From positions 1-50,512 of IMG/VR virus record IMGVR_UViG_3300036792_000226: a stretch of 50,512 bases of DNA; one strand, given 5' to 3'. This document shows positions 14,350 to 22,847 of the stretch, in pieces. The translations under genes were made by a program, and so were the position numbers. Under the pieces are notes generated by a model. It saw nothing but the letters and a program-made list of their open reading frames with translations, had not been told where the DNA came from and searched no databases. Every line of letters begins with the position of its first letter. The first letter of the stretch is position 1. The DNA is from a virus.

Positions 14350-15080
14350 GGAGCGGAGGCCTCAAGCAGTGGGTCCGGCCGGTCGGGGAGTCCCGCGGTT
14401 CCGTAACCCGGTAGTCCGGGAGCCCGCGGCGCCGCCGGAGCCTCCGGGAGAGTGACACCAATGAGCGTCGCCAGCGCCCGCTTCAGGCTGTACTGCGGCA
14501 CGTCGGCAAGCTGCTGGACGAAAGGATGATAGGCGGCATAGACGCGCCGCATCAGGGCAGCATCCTGCGGCGTGGTTTTGCCGGCGCGCGCCTTCTCCAT
14601 GTAGTCGCGTTGCATCTCCTGGTAGTCGGCCACCATATCCGCCTGCTGTTCTTGGTTGAAATCGGCAACCGTCTTTCCCGCTTGGCGCGCGGCCAACAGG
14701 CCATCCACGCCACCGTAGCGATAGCCGCTCATCTTTCCGCCGGCACTGCCGGTGTAGGGCTTCACCTGGCCGGGCAGGTCGAGCACGTAGCCGCCGGGCA
14801 GCTTGACGCCGCCCACGTCGTTTACTTGCTGGAGTTGGTGCGTCATCTCGTGGTTGCGCACTTCCGGCGTGTACTCGCCGGGGGAAAAGACGGAAATCTT
14901 TCCCGGCGTGGACTCGGCAATGGTGTGATAGCCGGCGGCGGCGGGTAGCTGGATCTTCGACCGCGGCTGTCCTGACTGCTCGACCGCGCCCACGTTGACG
15001 TGCCGCTTGATGAAATCTGCAACCGTGGACGTGTCGAGTGCCGCCGGGTCCAGTTGATAGCCCTGCGGAGGAGTGGCCAC
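14346..15080 (-). CDS. HExxH metallopeptidase of DUF4157 type in the internal-virion module
   Basis: 244 residues with a GTG start that shares a base with the upstream stop. H-E-M-T-H at residues 77-81 followed by QLQQ, and E-Q-Q-A-D at 144-148 in a helix, match the DUF4157 zinc-peptidase layout (HELTH-x-x-QQ ... E-x-x-AD). His77, His81 and Glu144 would bind zinc and Glu78 would be the base. The N-terminal half carries a GYHTIAES ... GEYTPEV segment, the C-terminus is Pro/Leu-rich. It is positioned after the two largest internal virion proteins and before the tail spike, so it is probably packaged and delivered with the DNA, perhaps to open the envelope or process host or virion proteins. Target unknown. 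Confidence 0.7.
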   Translation of the reverse strand: MATPPQGYQLDPAALDTSTVADFIKRHVNVGAVEQSGQPRSKIQLPAAAGYHTIAESTPGKISVFSPGEYTPEVRNHEMTHQLQQVNDVGGVKLPGGYVLDLPGQVKPYTGSAGGKMSGYRYGGVDGLLAARQAGKTVADFNQEQQADMVADYQEMQRDYMEKARAGKTTPQDAALMRRVYAAYHPFVQQLADVPQYSLKRALATLIGVTLPEAPAAPRAPGLPGYGTAGLPDRPDPLLEASAP

Positions 15081-16765
15081 TATTGCACCGCCGCGCCGGT
15101 TTCAGCGTCCACCCAATGCTGGCCATCGTGCGAGCCTACGCGGTGCCCGGTCGCGGGATGGGTTGCGGTGTGTGGGTAGTTGGGCGGCGTGTAGTCGGCT
15201 GGATTGATGGCGAGAGCATCCACGCCGTAGGGGATCGAGCGCGCGCCGGTAACGGTAATGCCGCGCAAAATCTTCAGCATCATGGCGCTGGTTTCCGGGT
15301 GCGCGAGCGCCAGCGAAATCATGCGCATGGCGGCGGTGGGGCCGGCTACCGCGGCCGCGCCCGCGGCGGCATGACCGCTGAAGGCCAGGGCGCTGCCCGC
15401 CACGGCGCCGGCTTCAATCAGCATCCGCATGGCGTGCATCTTGCCCAGGCCTCCGGTTTGGTTGCTCGCCATCGGCGCGATCTTGTTCAACAGTGCGGAG
15501 CCTTCGTTGAGTGCCTTCCACTGATTCCCGAAGATGATCTCGCCGCGCTGCGTTCCCAGCCGCTTGAGTGCTTTGGCCAAGACGCGCTGGTCGAGCACTC
15601 CGCTCTGCGGGTCCGATGATTCACTCAGCATCTTTTCGAGGAGATTGGCTTGCACCTGGCGCCGCGCCGGTTCGGGGACAACCTGGTTAAACTCGCGGAG
15701 CTGTGCGAGCGTCATCTTGCGCTGCACCGTCGAAACCACTTCCTCCGGCGGCGTCTTCAGCAGTCTTTCTGCCATCGCGGATTTTGGCGACGCGGCCGCG
15801 CGCCGCGCCTCCGCAAGTGCCTGCACAACCTTCGGGGAGCCGCCGCCCATATCCTTGTAAAACTTCACTTTCTTGGCCACTGCTTCGTCAATCTGCTCCG
15901 GCGTCATGTAGGTTTTCGGGTCCACGCCTAGCAGCTTCTTCACCTCGTCATACTTGGTGTTGATATCGGCGGTGCGGCCGCCGGCTGTCTTCTGCAAGGC
16001 TTGGTGAACCGTTTGGCCGGCCTGTTCGTCGGCGAGCCGGGTGGGCGAGAGTTGTTCGAGCTGCCCCGTCATCATGCGTTCCGCGTCGGCGATCTGTGCC
16101 GCACGGAAATGTTCCATCGGTCCGGTGGCACCGGGCATGTGGCCCAGCAGTTCTTCAATGCGCTTCATCGTCGAGCTGCCGGCCGCTTCGCCTGGTGTCA
16201 TGCGCACACCCACGCCGGCCTTGGCTGCCTTCACCGTCGGCGCCGCTTCCGCGAATGGTTTGAGCACCTTGCCGATGACTTTGCCGGAGCCGCGCGCGCC
16301 AAACTCGCTCGCGCCTCCGAGTGCGGCTTGCTCGCCCACGTTGGTGGCCTCTTCTTTCACGCCCGGTAGGTCCTCGCCAAAGATCGCGTGATTAAGCTGC
16401 TCGCGTAGCAGCTCGCCGGTCCCAGCTCCGGCCGCCGCCGCGGGCACGGATGCGACGAATCCGGTTTCTGGTCCCGCGGCCAGGCCGCCGATGGTGGCGC
16501 CCGCTGCCGGCAGAAACGGCAATGCGCGGTCAATCGCGGTGTATACCGCGCTTTTGATTCCCTTTCCGCTGGAGAGCTTCGGCTTTGCGCTGATCGTGTC
16601 GTGCGTTTGTGCACCAGATGGTGCACCGAACGTCACCTGTTTCGCGTACTGCGGGTATTTCTTGACCATCGCCTGTGCGAGCTGGTCATCCGGCACCTTG
16701 GCGTACTGCGGGTATTTCTTCTTGATCTCCTGCGCAAACTGTGCGGCCGTCACCTGGTCTGCCAT
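15080..16765 (-). CDS. internal virion protein with YPQYA repeats
   Basis: 561 residues. The N-terminus has two copies of a motif K-K-Y-P-Q-Y-A-K (about residues 15-45), often seen at the start of very large phage internal virion proteins, then Gly/Ala-rich membrane-active sequence (AAGATIGGLAAG), then long coiled-coil helices and a second Ala-rich hydrophobic zone (AGAVAGSALAFSGHAAAGAAAVAG). Such proteins are ejected and form a channel across the envelope. It is the counterpart by order of T7 gp16, without a visible transglycosylase motif. Confidence 0.65.
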   Translation of the reverse strand: MADQVTAAQFAQEIKKKYPQYAKVPDDQLAQAMVKKYPQYAKQVTFGAPSGAQTHDTISAKPKLSSGKGIKSAVYTAIDRALPFLPAAGATIGGLAAGPETGFVASVPAAAAGAGTGELLREQLNHAIFGEDLPGVKEEATNVGEQAALGGASEFGARGSGKVIGKVLKPFAEAAPTVKAAKAGVGVRMTPGEAAGSSTMKRIEELLGHMPGATGPMEHFRAAQIADAERMMTGQLEQLSPTRLADEQAGQTVHQALQKTAGGRTADINTKYDEVKKLLGVDPKTYMTPEQIDEAVAKKVKFYKDMGGGSPKVVQALAEARRAAASPKSAMAERLLKTPPEEVVSTVQRKMTLAQLREFNQVVPEPARRQVQANLLEKMLSESSDPQSGVLDQRVLAKALKRLGTQRGEIIFGNQWKALNEGSALLNKIAPMASNQTGGLGKMHAMRMLIEAGAVAGSALAFSGHAAAGAAAVAGPTAAMRMISLALAHPETSAMMLKILRGITVTGARSIPYGVDALAINPADYTPPNYPHTATHPATGHRVGSHDGQHWVDAETGAAVQ

Positions 16766-16768
16766 GCG

Positions 16769-18256
16769 TCATCGCCCCTTCGGCAGGTCGAGGCCGAGTG
16801 GATTGTCGTTCGCGCCGGGCGCGGACGCGTTTGGCGCCGCGCTGTCGGGCAGGAAGTAGCCCAGCCGCTTGATGATGGACAGCTCGGTGCGCAGCCGGCC
16901 GATTTTGTAGAGCGCATCTTGCGAGTTCGTGGTGTTGGAGAAATTCGGCAGCTCGGCCAAAAGCCGGTCCGCGGTCGCGTTGGAGTTGTTCGCGCCGGTG
17001 AAAGAGCGAATGCCGGTGATGACGCCGCGCAGCCGGGTGAGATCGTCTATAAACTGCGCCGCCTGCGGGCTAAGCGTTCCGCGATTCACTGCGGCCGTGA
17101 GCGATTTCATGCCGCCCTCGGTCGATGGATCGAGCGGCAGGAGCGACATACGCAACCGCGTGGGGGTGGAGTCGAACAGCTTCAGGTAGGCAGGCTGGCT
17201 GATCGTCGCCAGCGCGTTGTCTACCTGCTCCACCTGCATCTGTTGCGCCGGCGTGAGCGAGCCTTGGCCCTTCCAGCCGTAGGCCCTCGCGATACGTTCA
17301 CCCAGAAAACGCACCTTGGTGGGAATCTTGCTGGTGTCCTTGCCGTCCAGGATGTCCTGCGCCGCCTGCTGGACGGACTCCGTGACTCCGGGCCGCGGTG
17401 GAATGATCGTGCGGCCGTCTTCGGTGAGCTGGATGCCTTTGTACGGTCCAACCGCGATTGTTCCCTGTGTTGCCGGCGCGGTTGGGGTGTTTGCCGGGTT
17501 TCTTGGGGTTGCGGCCGGCCGTGAAACGGTGCCGCCCTGCGGCGCTGGCTGCCCGCCCTGCGGCGCTGCCGCCACGGGTAGGCCTACGGCACCCCGAACC
17601 GCTCCTAGCGTCCCCTGTGGCGTTCCCGCGCCGGGGGCTCCGGGGAAAATCGGCCGGCGGAGCGATCTGCTGTGGGTGGTCAGCCCGGTTACCGGGTCCG
17701 TCGTGTCCCGGACGGTTTCCTGCTCTCCGGCCTGGCGCGGCGGGATCACGCTCGTGCGCCACAGCTCTGAGCCATCGGCCGAGTCGAAATACACTGCGCT
17801 GAATCCGGTGGGGCTGTTGGCGTCGGCTACGATTTCGCGCTTTTGCGTGGTTTTGCCGGTGAGTTTCTTCACCACCGCGGCGGAGGCCGATTCCTCGGTC
17901 ATGCCGGGAATGTGCATCAATCCGCGAAACAACTCCTGTTCCGGCGTCTCCGGCAGTCCCCCGGGCAACTCCTTCACGGAAAATGCTCCGCTGAGCGGGT
18001 CCTGGTATCGCTGGTAGAGCTTCCCGTTGGCCACGTAGGGTGTTCCCAGCGCAAGCGGCTGCTTGGCGATCTGCATGTTCTGCGAGCCTTGCTCGATCTG
18101 CTGCTTGATGCGCTGCTGATTGAGCGTCGCCGTCTGCTTGGCCTGTTCTGTCGCGAGCCTGCGCACGATCTCGTCATGCGCGAGCTGGCCGCCCTCGGCT
18201 GCCTGGCCGCCGATGTCGCCGATTGCTCCGAGTGCTCCAAACAGTCCCGCTGCCAT
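16769..18256 (-). CDS. internal virion protein
   Basis: 495 residues. Helical N-terminus (ATEQAKQTATLNQQRIKQQIEQG), a compact middle, a Pro/Ala/Gln-rich linker (about 215-265), and a C-terminal helical domain (SVQQAAQDILDGKD ... RTELSIIKRLGYFLPD). Together with the 15080 gene it occupies the place of T7 gp15/gp16. Function as channel or core protein is inferred from order, size and Ala/Gln-rich composition. Confidence 0.6.
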   Translation of the reverse strand: MAAGLFGALGAIGDIGGQAAEGGQLAHDEIVRRLATEQAKQTATLNQQRIKQQIEQGSQNMQIAKQPLALGTPYVANGKLYQRYQDPLSGAFSVKELPGGLPETPEQELFRGLMHIPGMTEESASAAVVKKLTGKTTQKREIVADANSPTGFSAVYFDSADGSELWRTSVIPPRQAGEQETVRDTTDPVTGLTTHSRSLRRPIFPGAPGAGTPQGTLGAVRGAVGLPVAAAPQGGQPAPQGGTVSRPAATPRNPANTPTAPATQGTIAVGPYKGIQLTEDGRTIIPPRPGVTESVQQAAQDILDGKDTSKIPTKVRFLGERIARAYGWKGQGSLTPAQQMQVEQVDNALATISQPAYLKLFDSTPTRLRMSLLPLDPSTEGGMKSLTAAVNRGTLSPQAAQFIDDLTRLRGVITGIRSFTGANNSNATADRLLAELPNFSNTTNSQDALYKIGRLRTELSIIKRLGYFLPDSAAPNASAPGANDNPLGLDLPKGR

Positions 18257-18276
18257 CTCAGTAATCCCCTTGAAAT

Positions 18277-18354
18277 CCCCTTAAAAGGGGGTGCTACTTC
18301 CCATTTTTCTCCCTCATTTGAGGTGGCAAAACCGGAAGTCGTGCCGGTTTTGCC
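18277..18354. repeat. two adjacent inverted repeats in a 140-bp gap
   Basis: CCCCTTAAAAGGGG at 18277-18290 is a 14-bp palindrome. GGCAAAACCGG (18325-18335) pairs perfectly with CCGGTTTTGCC (18344-18354). No T-run follows on either strand, so strong termination is unlikely; mRNA processing or a stability element between structural genes is possible. This is the only sizeable gap inside the structural operon between the nozzle and the spike. Confidence 0.5.
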
Positions 18355-18397
18355 CCTCGCTCTGGCGATTCTCCGCGACCCTCCTTTCCTCTCCGAA

Positions 18398-18982
18398 TTA
18401 CGCCGCCATGGACATCCCTAGATCCCCAAAGTCCGTACTGAGATCGATTGGCTGTGTGCTCTGGGTATCGCCGAAACCGGTCTGCGCCATCGCGCTGGTC
18501 GGGTCGCTGCTCGATCCGCTCGGCATCTTGAGGGCCGCCATGAGCTTCGAGAGATCGACGCTCGGAAGCGCCTGCGGCCGCGCCGATCCGCCCGCGTTGA
18601 GCATTTGCATCATCGCGTTCAGCCCGGTCTGCTGGTTCTGCTGGATGTACGGCGCCAGGGCTTGCGCAAGGGTGGATTGCATAGCTGCCGGCGATCCGCC
18701 TAGGCCGCGCTCTGCAAGCGATGCTTGCACCTGGTTGGTCACCGAATCGGTGAGGCCGGCGCTCAGCGGCTGGGTGTACGCGGCCGCGGCCTTCTGCGCC
18801 GCCGCCGGGTTCTTCATCAGGTTTTGAATGTAGCTCTGGGTGCTGTTGTACGCGCTCGTGTTCTGCGCGTTCTTGATGCCGCTGTAGAGATTCGCGCCGG
18901 CGCCGGCCGTCGTCGCCAGTGCGGTGAGCGGCTTCGCATACTGCGAAACCATTGATCCTATCGAGGTCATGAGCTGGGACAT
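18398..18982 (-). CDS. internal core protein (gp14-like position)
   Basis: 194 residues, Ala/Gln/Ser/Met-rich and helical, with a N-terminal hydrophobic helix and a Gly-loop (TALATTAGAGANLYSGIK). Sequence AERGLGGSPAAMQSTLAQALAP is typical of the small internal or ejection proteins of short-tailed phages. Starts two bases after the preceding stop. Confidence 0.6.
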   Translation of the reverse strand: MSQLMTSIGSMVSQYAKPLTALATTAGAGANLYSGIKNAQNTSAYNSTQSYIQNLMKNPAAAQKAAAAYTQPLSAGLTDSVTNQVQASLAERGLGGSPAAMQSTLAQALAPYIQQNQQTGLNAMMQMLNAGGSARPQALPSVDLSKLMAALKMPSGSSSDPTSAMAQTGFGDTQSTQPIDLSTDFGDLGMSMAA

Positions 18983-18984
18983 AG

Positions 18985-19407
18985 TTAGGCCGCCTTCAGA
19001 AGATCGCTGAGCGTTTGCAGATTGTTGTCTTGCGGCTGGCTGCTGTTAGGCGTAGTCGTGCCGCCCGAGATCGGCGCGCTCGACGCTGATCCGCCGCCGC
19101 CCAAATATTGCATGATCGAGTTGAGATCGGACGGAGCCCCCGCGTTCTTCGCGCTCGTCGTCGTGAACGCGGTCGGTGTCAGACTGCCGCCGGTCGAGGC
19201 CTGCGTGTTCCCCTGCTGCGCGAGCACCGCCGCCTGCTGCTGCGCCTTCAGCGCCGCTGCCTGCTGCGCCGCTGTGTTGGTCCCGCTCGCGCTCGGCGTC
19301 GATCCGCCGCCCTGTGTCAGTTGGTAGGCCGTCGTGCCCAGGCCTGCCGCTGCGCTCGTCGCCGTTAACAGCGGTACTAGCCACGGGACTGCTAAAAGTG
19401 CCGGCAT
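18985..19407 (-). CDS. internal virion / ejection protein
   Basis: 140 residues with GGGAGATGG before the ATG. Hydrophobic N-terminal helix (LLAVPWLVPLLTATSAAAGLG) and a long Ala/Gln/Thr-rich tail (AAQQAAALKAQQQAAV). Its first half overlaps in another frame with the open 3' part of the acetyltransferase-like gene at 19046. A role in DNA ejection is inferred from composition and neighbours. Confidence 0.6.
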   Translation of the reverse strand: MPALLAVPWLVPLLTATSAAAGLGTTAYQLTQGGGSTPSASGTNTAAQQAAALKAQQQAAVLAQQGNTQASTGGSLTPTAFTTTSAKNAGAPSDLNSIMQYLGGGGSASSAPISGGTTTPNSSQPQDNNLQTLSDLLKAA

Positions 19408-19837
19408 AATTCCATCTCCCTGCGAAAAGAATCGTGCTGCGTTCTTCGCTTCGCGATTCGTTCAAATCTCGTGGTAACAACTTCAGTAGCTTGCGTTCGG
19501 CCTCGTTTTGATTCTCCGCAACCATCCACACTCCGGCAATCGAACGCTGGAAACATACGTGCCGGATAAAACGCCACAGTGGACGGACCCATTCCCCGCC
19601 GGAGCCAAGCATCCGCATCAAAAACAGGGTGCCGTGTACCTCGGCCGCAACGATGAGGCCACAGGGCCGGCCCTCCTGCTCGGCCACAAACACCGTCTCC
19701 GGCGTGAGCTGCGCCACATGCCAGCCAATCTCTTCCGTGGTCCACGGCAGCACTTCGCCGGGGTGCATAAGCCGGGTGCGGACGCGGCGCCGCTGCTCCA
19801 CTCGATTCACCGCGTTTTCGATGTCTTCCATACGCAT
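19046..19837 (-). CDS. GNAT-like virion assembly protein (T7 gp13-like position), with a long open 3' extension
   Basis: 263 codons, of which the first about 135 look genuine: MRMEDIENAVNRVEQRR, then VFVAEQEGRPCGLIVAAEVHG and a strand-helix ending WMVAENQNEAERKLLKLL, the secondary-structure order of an acetyltransferase-like fold. Short GNAT-like proteins sit after the nozzle gene in many T7-type phages. The last about 120 codons overlap the next gene in another frame and are Arg/Gly/Asp-rich, as expected from a GC-rich shadow. Either the stop is simply reached late, or a frameshift or sequence error hides an earlier stop near 19410. Confidence 0.6.
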   Translation of the reverse strand: MRMEDIENAVNRVEQRRRVRTRLMHPGEVLPWTTEEIGWHVAQLTPETVFVAEQEGRPCGLIVAAEVHGTLFLMRMLGSGGEWVRPLWRFIRHVCFQRSIAGVWMVAENQNEAERKLLKLLPRDLNESRSEERSTILFAGRWNYAGTFSSPVASTAVNGDERSGRPGHDGLPTDTGRRIDAERERDQHSGAAGSGAEGAAAGGGARAAGEHAGLDRRQSDTDRVHDDEREERGGSVRSQLDHAIFGRRRISVERADLGRHDYA

Positions 19838-19843
19838 AGCTGC

Positions 19844-22636
19844 TCACTTCTGAATGCTCGGCGGCGCGCCGGCCGGCTTTGGCTTTACTTGCCAGTCGAT
19901 AGAGTCAATCGAGATCGGGCCTGCTCCTGATGCGGTTACGTTTGCGTTGTAGCCGTCTTGCATGATGTCCACGCGGAACATCCACTGATTGGTGCCTAAG
20001 TTGTCCTGCTGCGCGGTCACGGCCGGCGGCGTTTTGCCGCCGATGGTGACTTGCACTTTGATACTCGCGTTCAACGTCTCCTGGCCGCGGATGGTGATGC
20101 GGCGATAGAACACCTTGCCGCTGCCGCCTTCCTGGAATACCTCCGCCGTGGTCAGCTTCCACTGGACGGCATCGCCGGTGTCCCATGTGGTGTCGCCGGC
20201 AAACAGGCGGCGCATCTCGCCATCGGCAAAGCCGCCGGCCACAGTCAGCGGGATGGTCCCCGGCGCGCGCACCTGTTTGATCGCGGAGATCTCGAAAGGC
20301 ATATCGATGATGGCCCACGTCTTCTGCACCAGGTCATAACAAATCAACCGCTGCAGGGAGCCGTTGCCGATGGAGGGCGCGCCCGGCGTCATGCCGGCAT
20401 AAATCGCGCCGAAGTTGGTAAAGCTGCTTGCCTGGACATACCTGTTTTCGCTGCCCGGCGCTAAGCCAAGATAAATTCGATAGTTGATGCTCGCACTGGT
20501 ATTCGCCGGCGTGTTCACCAGCACGGATTCGTCGCCGCATTGAATCGCCTGCTCCGGCGTGATGTTGGTTTCCACCCACGCGCCATTGATTAGCGCGAGC
20601 TGCGAGACGCGCGCATACATCGTGATATCCGCGCCCGCGGCCGGCGGGATGCGCGCCGCGATGGTGATGCCGGCCACGGTGTTGGCCAGGATGGGCACCG
20701 CCACCATGTACATTGGCGGGTTCGCGGACTGCGCGCCCTTCGCGAAGTAGATGTAATTCCAGTCCACCGGCTGGATATCGGAGACGCCGCCAAACAGGTA
20801 CGGCCGTATCTCCTCCGAAACCAGCTTGTCTCCCACGCCGTTGAAATAAGCGATGCCCAGATGGGTGAAGCGCATGATGCCATAGCCGGGCGAGAATTGA
20901 ATGGAGCGCGGCGCGATGCAACCAAGATCGGTCTGCGCCTGCTGGATAGAAAAATCGCTGGCGCCGAAAACGCCGGTCACCTGGTAGGTGGAAAAATTCT
21001 TGAATACCACCAGTGATCCGGTCGGCGAGATGCCGGACTCAGCGATGGTGAAGGTCGCCAGTCCCATGATCTGGTCGCCGTCATCCTTCGCAATGAATGC
21101 GATGTTGATGGGGTTCCAGCTCTGGAGATTGTTTACGTCACACATCTTGATACAGTTCGGCCCGTCCAGTTGGTCGCTGGTAGTTGTCGGCCAGGTGTTC
21201 GCGAGCCAGAGTGATCCGGCATAGACCTGCGCGTGTGCGGCGCCGCGCAATTGCGTGCCGGTAAAGCTGGTCGCGGTGCAGGTCCAGGCCACGGTGTTGT
21301 CTGCGGTCACAGCACCCACCACGTTGTTAAAAGTCGGCGACGCGGAGCCGGAGATGCCGCCCTGCGTTGCGGTAAAGAGGCCTCCCGAGGTCGCATCGTG
21401 AATCTGGTCACCTTGGTTCCAGGCCACGCTGGGCTGCCAGTTCGGATACTGCGCAGTGAACGTGTTGCCGATGGGAGCAAAACCGGTCGAGTCTATACTC
21501 GGGTCGGTGTACTGCTCCGGCCGGTAGCCATTGCCCAGCGCAAACACCAGCCGGCCGGTGAACTGCGTGATCTGCGGCAACGGACTCAAGCTGCCGGGCA
21601 CGCCGCCTACGGCCGAAGGCCCGGCGCCGGCGCTCAGCGTTCCTGAAGAACTACCGCCGCCGCTCGCGCCGCCGATCCCGCCGATGATGGGCAACAGATA
21701 TGGCGGCAGCGTAGCCAGTTGCACCGTGTAGCTCGGTACATCCATTCGCCACACCGCGCAAGTCTGCGTGGTGTTAGTGCTCGGCGGAAACTGCCCGGCA
21801 ATGGAGAGCAGACCGATATCCACGTAGGTGGTTCCGTTAATGCTCTGGATCGCACCTGGTCCGGGATTCAGCCGGCCGCGACGCGCGGCCGCGGTGCCGT
21901 AGACGGAATAGTTCACATCCAGCGCGCCCGCCGTCCAGGTGATAATCACTGCATTGTTTGGCGAGGTCAGGGTAAGGGTGCCCGGCGTTCCCGTGGCCGG
22001 CGTCTCGCCGCCCGCGCCGTCACAGGCGGTCACGTCATAGCTGTACGTCCCTGGTGCCAGTTGCGTGCCCAATGTGCCGCCACTCGATGACGCATTGGGT
22101 CCGTTTTGCACGAAATTGATGCTGTTCGTGTTGACGATTGCAATCTGGTTGTAGGGCACTACAGCGTCAAAGCTCGCATCCGTCACTCCCGCCACCACCA
22201 GGTTGCCGGGGCTGAAGGGCAGGCCGGTCAGCGCGGAGATCGCCGCCAGGTTGTGACCGCCGGAGATGGTCAGCGTCACCACGCCGTTGCTGCGCACAAT
22301 GCCAGAGATCGTGCCTCCTACCTTCACCTGCGAAACCGTCACGCCGGAGGGTGGCGACTGCTGCTGCAGAAAGCCTTTCTGGATGCCCACGTAGTAGGCG
22401 TTCACGGTCGGCGGCGAATATAGGGAAAACTCCGCAATCGGTCCGTCGCCCGGCTGGATCACGCCATTGCGCCGGGTGAAGACCAGCGATCCGTCCGTGG
22501 TGCGCAGCGAACCACGCTTGTCATAAACCAGATTGCTCAGCCGGGTCAGGATGCCGGAAGGCTGCGAAAACAGGCCGAAGGTCGCCTGCAGTCCTTTCAG
22601 CCAGTTCCGCTGCGAGATGGTCTTCCATTGCGGCAT
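19844..22636 (-). CDS. tail nozzle / tail tubular protein B-like
   Basis: 930 residues, start just after the preceding TAG. The N-terminus QRNWLKGLQATFGLFSQPSG ... LSNLVYDKRGSLRTTDG is the pattern of nozzle and stabilisation proteins (P22 gp10, T7 gp12 type) that begin with a description of a polypeptide entering a beta-propeller. An inserted Ig-like segment with ATGTPGTLTLTSPNNAVI (about 215-245) and a Gly/Ser-rich loop follow. The later part includes propeller-like strands (SLVVFKNFSTYQVTG, GIMRFTHLGIAYF). It would close the portal-adaptor channel at the tip of the short tail. Size exceeds the family norm because of the insertions. Confidence 0.7.
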   Translation of the reverse strand: MPQWKTISQRNWLKGLQATFGLFSQPSGILTRLSNLVYDKRGSLRTTDGSLVFTRRNGVIQPGDGPIAEFSLYSPPTVNAYYVGIQKGFLQQQSPPSGVTVSQVKVGGTISGIVRSNGVVTLTISGGHNLAAISALTGLPFSPGNLVVAGVTDASFDAVVPYNQIAIVNTNSINFVQNGPNASSSGGTLGTQLAPGTYSYDVTACDGAGGETPATGTPGTLTLTSPNNAVIITWTAGALDVNYSVYGTAAARRGRLNPGPGAIQSINGTTYVDIGLLSIAGQFPPSTNTTQTCAVWRMDVPSYTVQLATLPPYLLPIIGGIGGASGGGSSSGTLSAGAGPSAVGGVPGSLSPLPQITQFTGRLVFALGNGYRPEQYTDPSIDSTGFAPIGNTFTAQYPNWQPSVAWNQGDQIHDATSGGLFTATQGGISGSASPTFNNVVGAVTADNTVAWTCTATSFTGTQLRGAAHAQVYAGSLWLANTWPTTTSDQLDGPNCIKMCDVNNLQSWNPINIAFIAKDDGDQIMGLATFTIAESGISPTGSLVVFKNFSTYQVTGVFGASDFSIQQAQTDLGCIAPRSIQFSPGYGIMRFTHLGIAYFNGVGDKLVSEEIRPYLFGGVSDIQPVDWNYIYFAKGAQSANPPMYMVAVPILANTVAGITIAARIPPAAGADITMYARVSQLALINGAWVETNITPEQAIQCGDESVLVNTPANTSASINYRIYLGLAPGSENRYVQASSFTNFGAIYAGMTPGAPSIGNGSLQRLICYDLVQKTWAIIDMPFEISAIKQVRAPGTIPLTVAGGFADGEMRRLFAGDTTWDTGDAVQWKLTTAEVFQEGGSGKVFYRRITIRGQETLNASIKVQVTIGGKTPPAVTAQQDNLGTNQWMFRVDIMQDGYNANVTASGAGPISIDSIDWQVKPKPAGAPPSIQK

Positions 22637-22846
22637 CTACTTTTTGCGCCCGCGCGCCTTCGAGAAAGCGGCCCTTATCTGTTCTGCAGTTCCGCTTTTG
22701 ACTGCCTTTTCCAACTCGTGATCGTGGGCCATGCAGAGAAACGCAAACAATTCGCCGCGGCCGTCATAGTGCGGCTCGGTCGGCGGCAGCTCGCAGCGCC
22801 GGCCGCTTTCAAACCAGGTGCAACGCACTCTCCCGCCGGGCGCCAT
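22637..22846 (-). CDS. small Cys/His protein in the tail module
   Basis: 69 residues with MAPGGRVRC, C-E-L near residue 18, and FLCMAHDHE, giving possible zinc ligands (three Cys, several His). The start MAPGGR is shared with the small protein at 39264, though the rest differs. Between the adaptor and nozzle genes. Function unknown. Confidence 0.6.
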   Translation of the reverse strand: MAPGGRVRCTWFESGRRCELPPTEPHYDGRGELFAFLCMAHDHELEKAVKSGTAEQIRAAFSKARGRKK

Positions 22847-22847
22847 G

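Noticed and set aside
16601-17524. 307-codon plus-strand ORF opposite the internal virion genes
   Set aside because: Arg/Gly/Leu-rich antisense frame typical of GC-rich DNA, no domain, no start signal.
19392-19847. 151-codon minus ORF at 19392-19847
   Set aside because: Overlaps the GNAT-like frame, His/Arg/Cys-rich, no structure; shadow.
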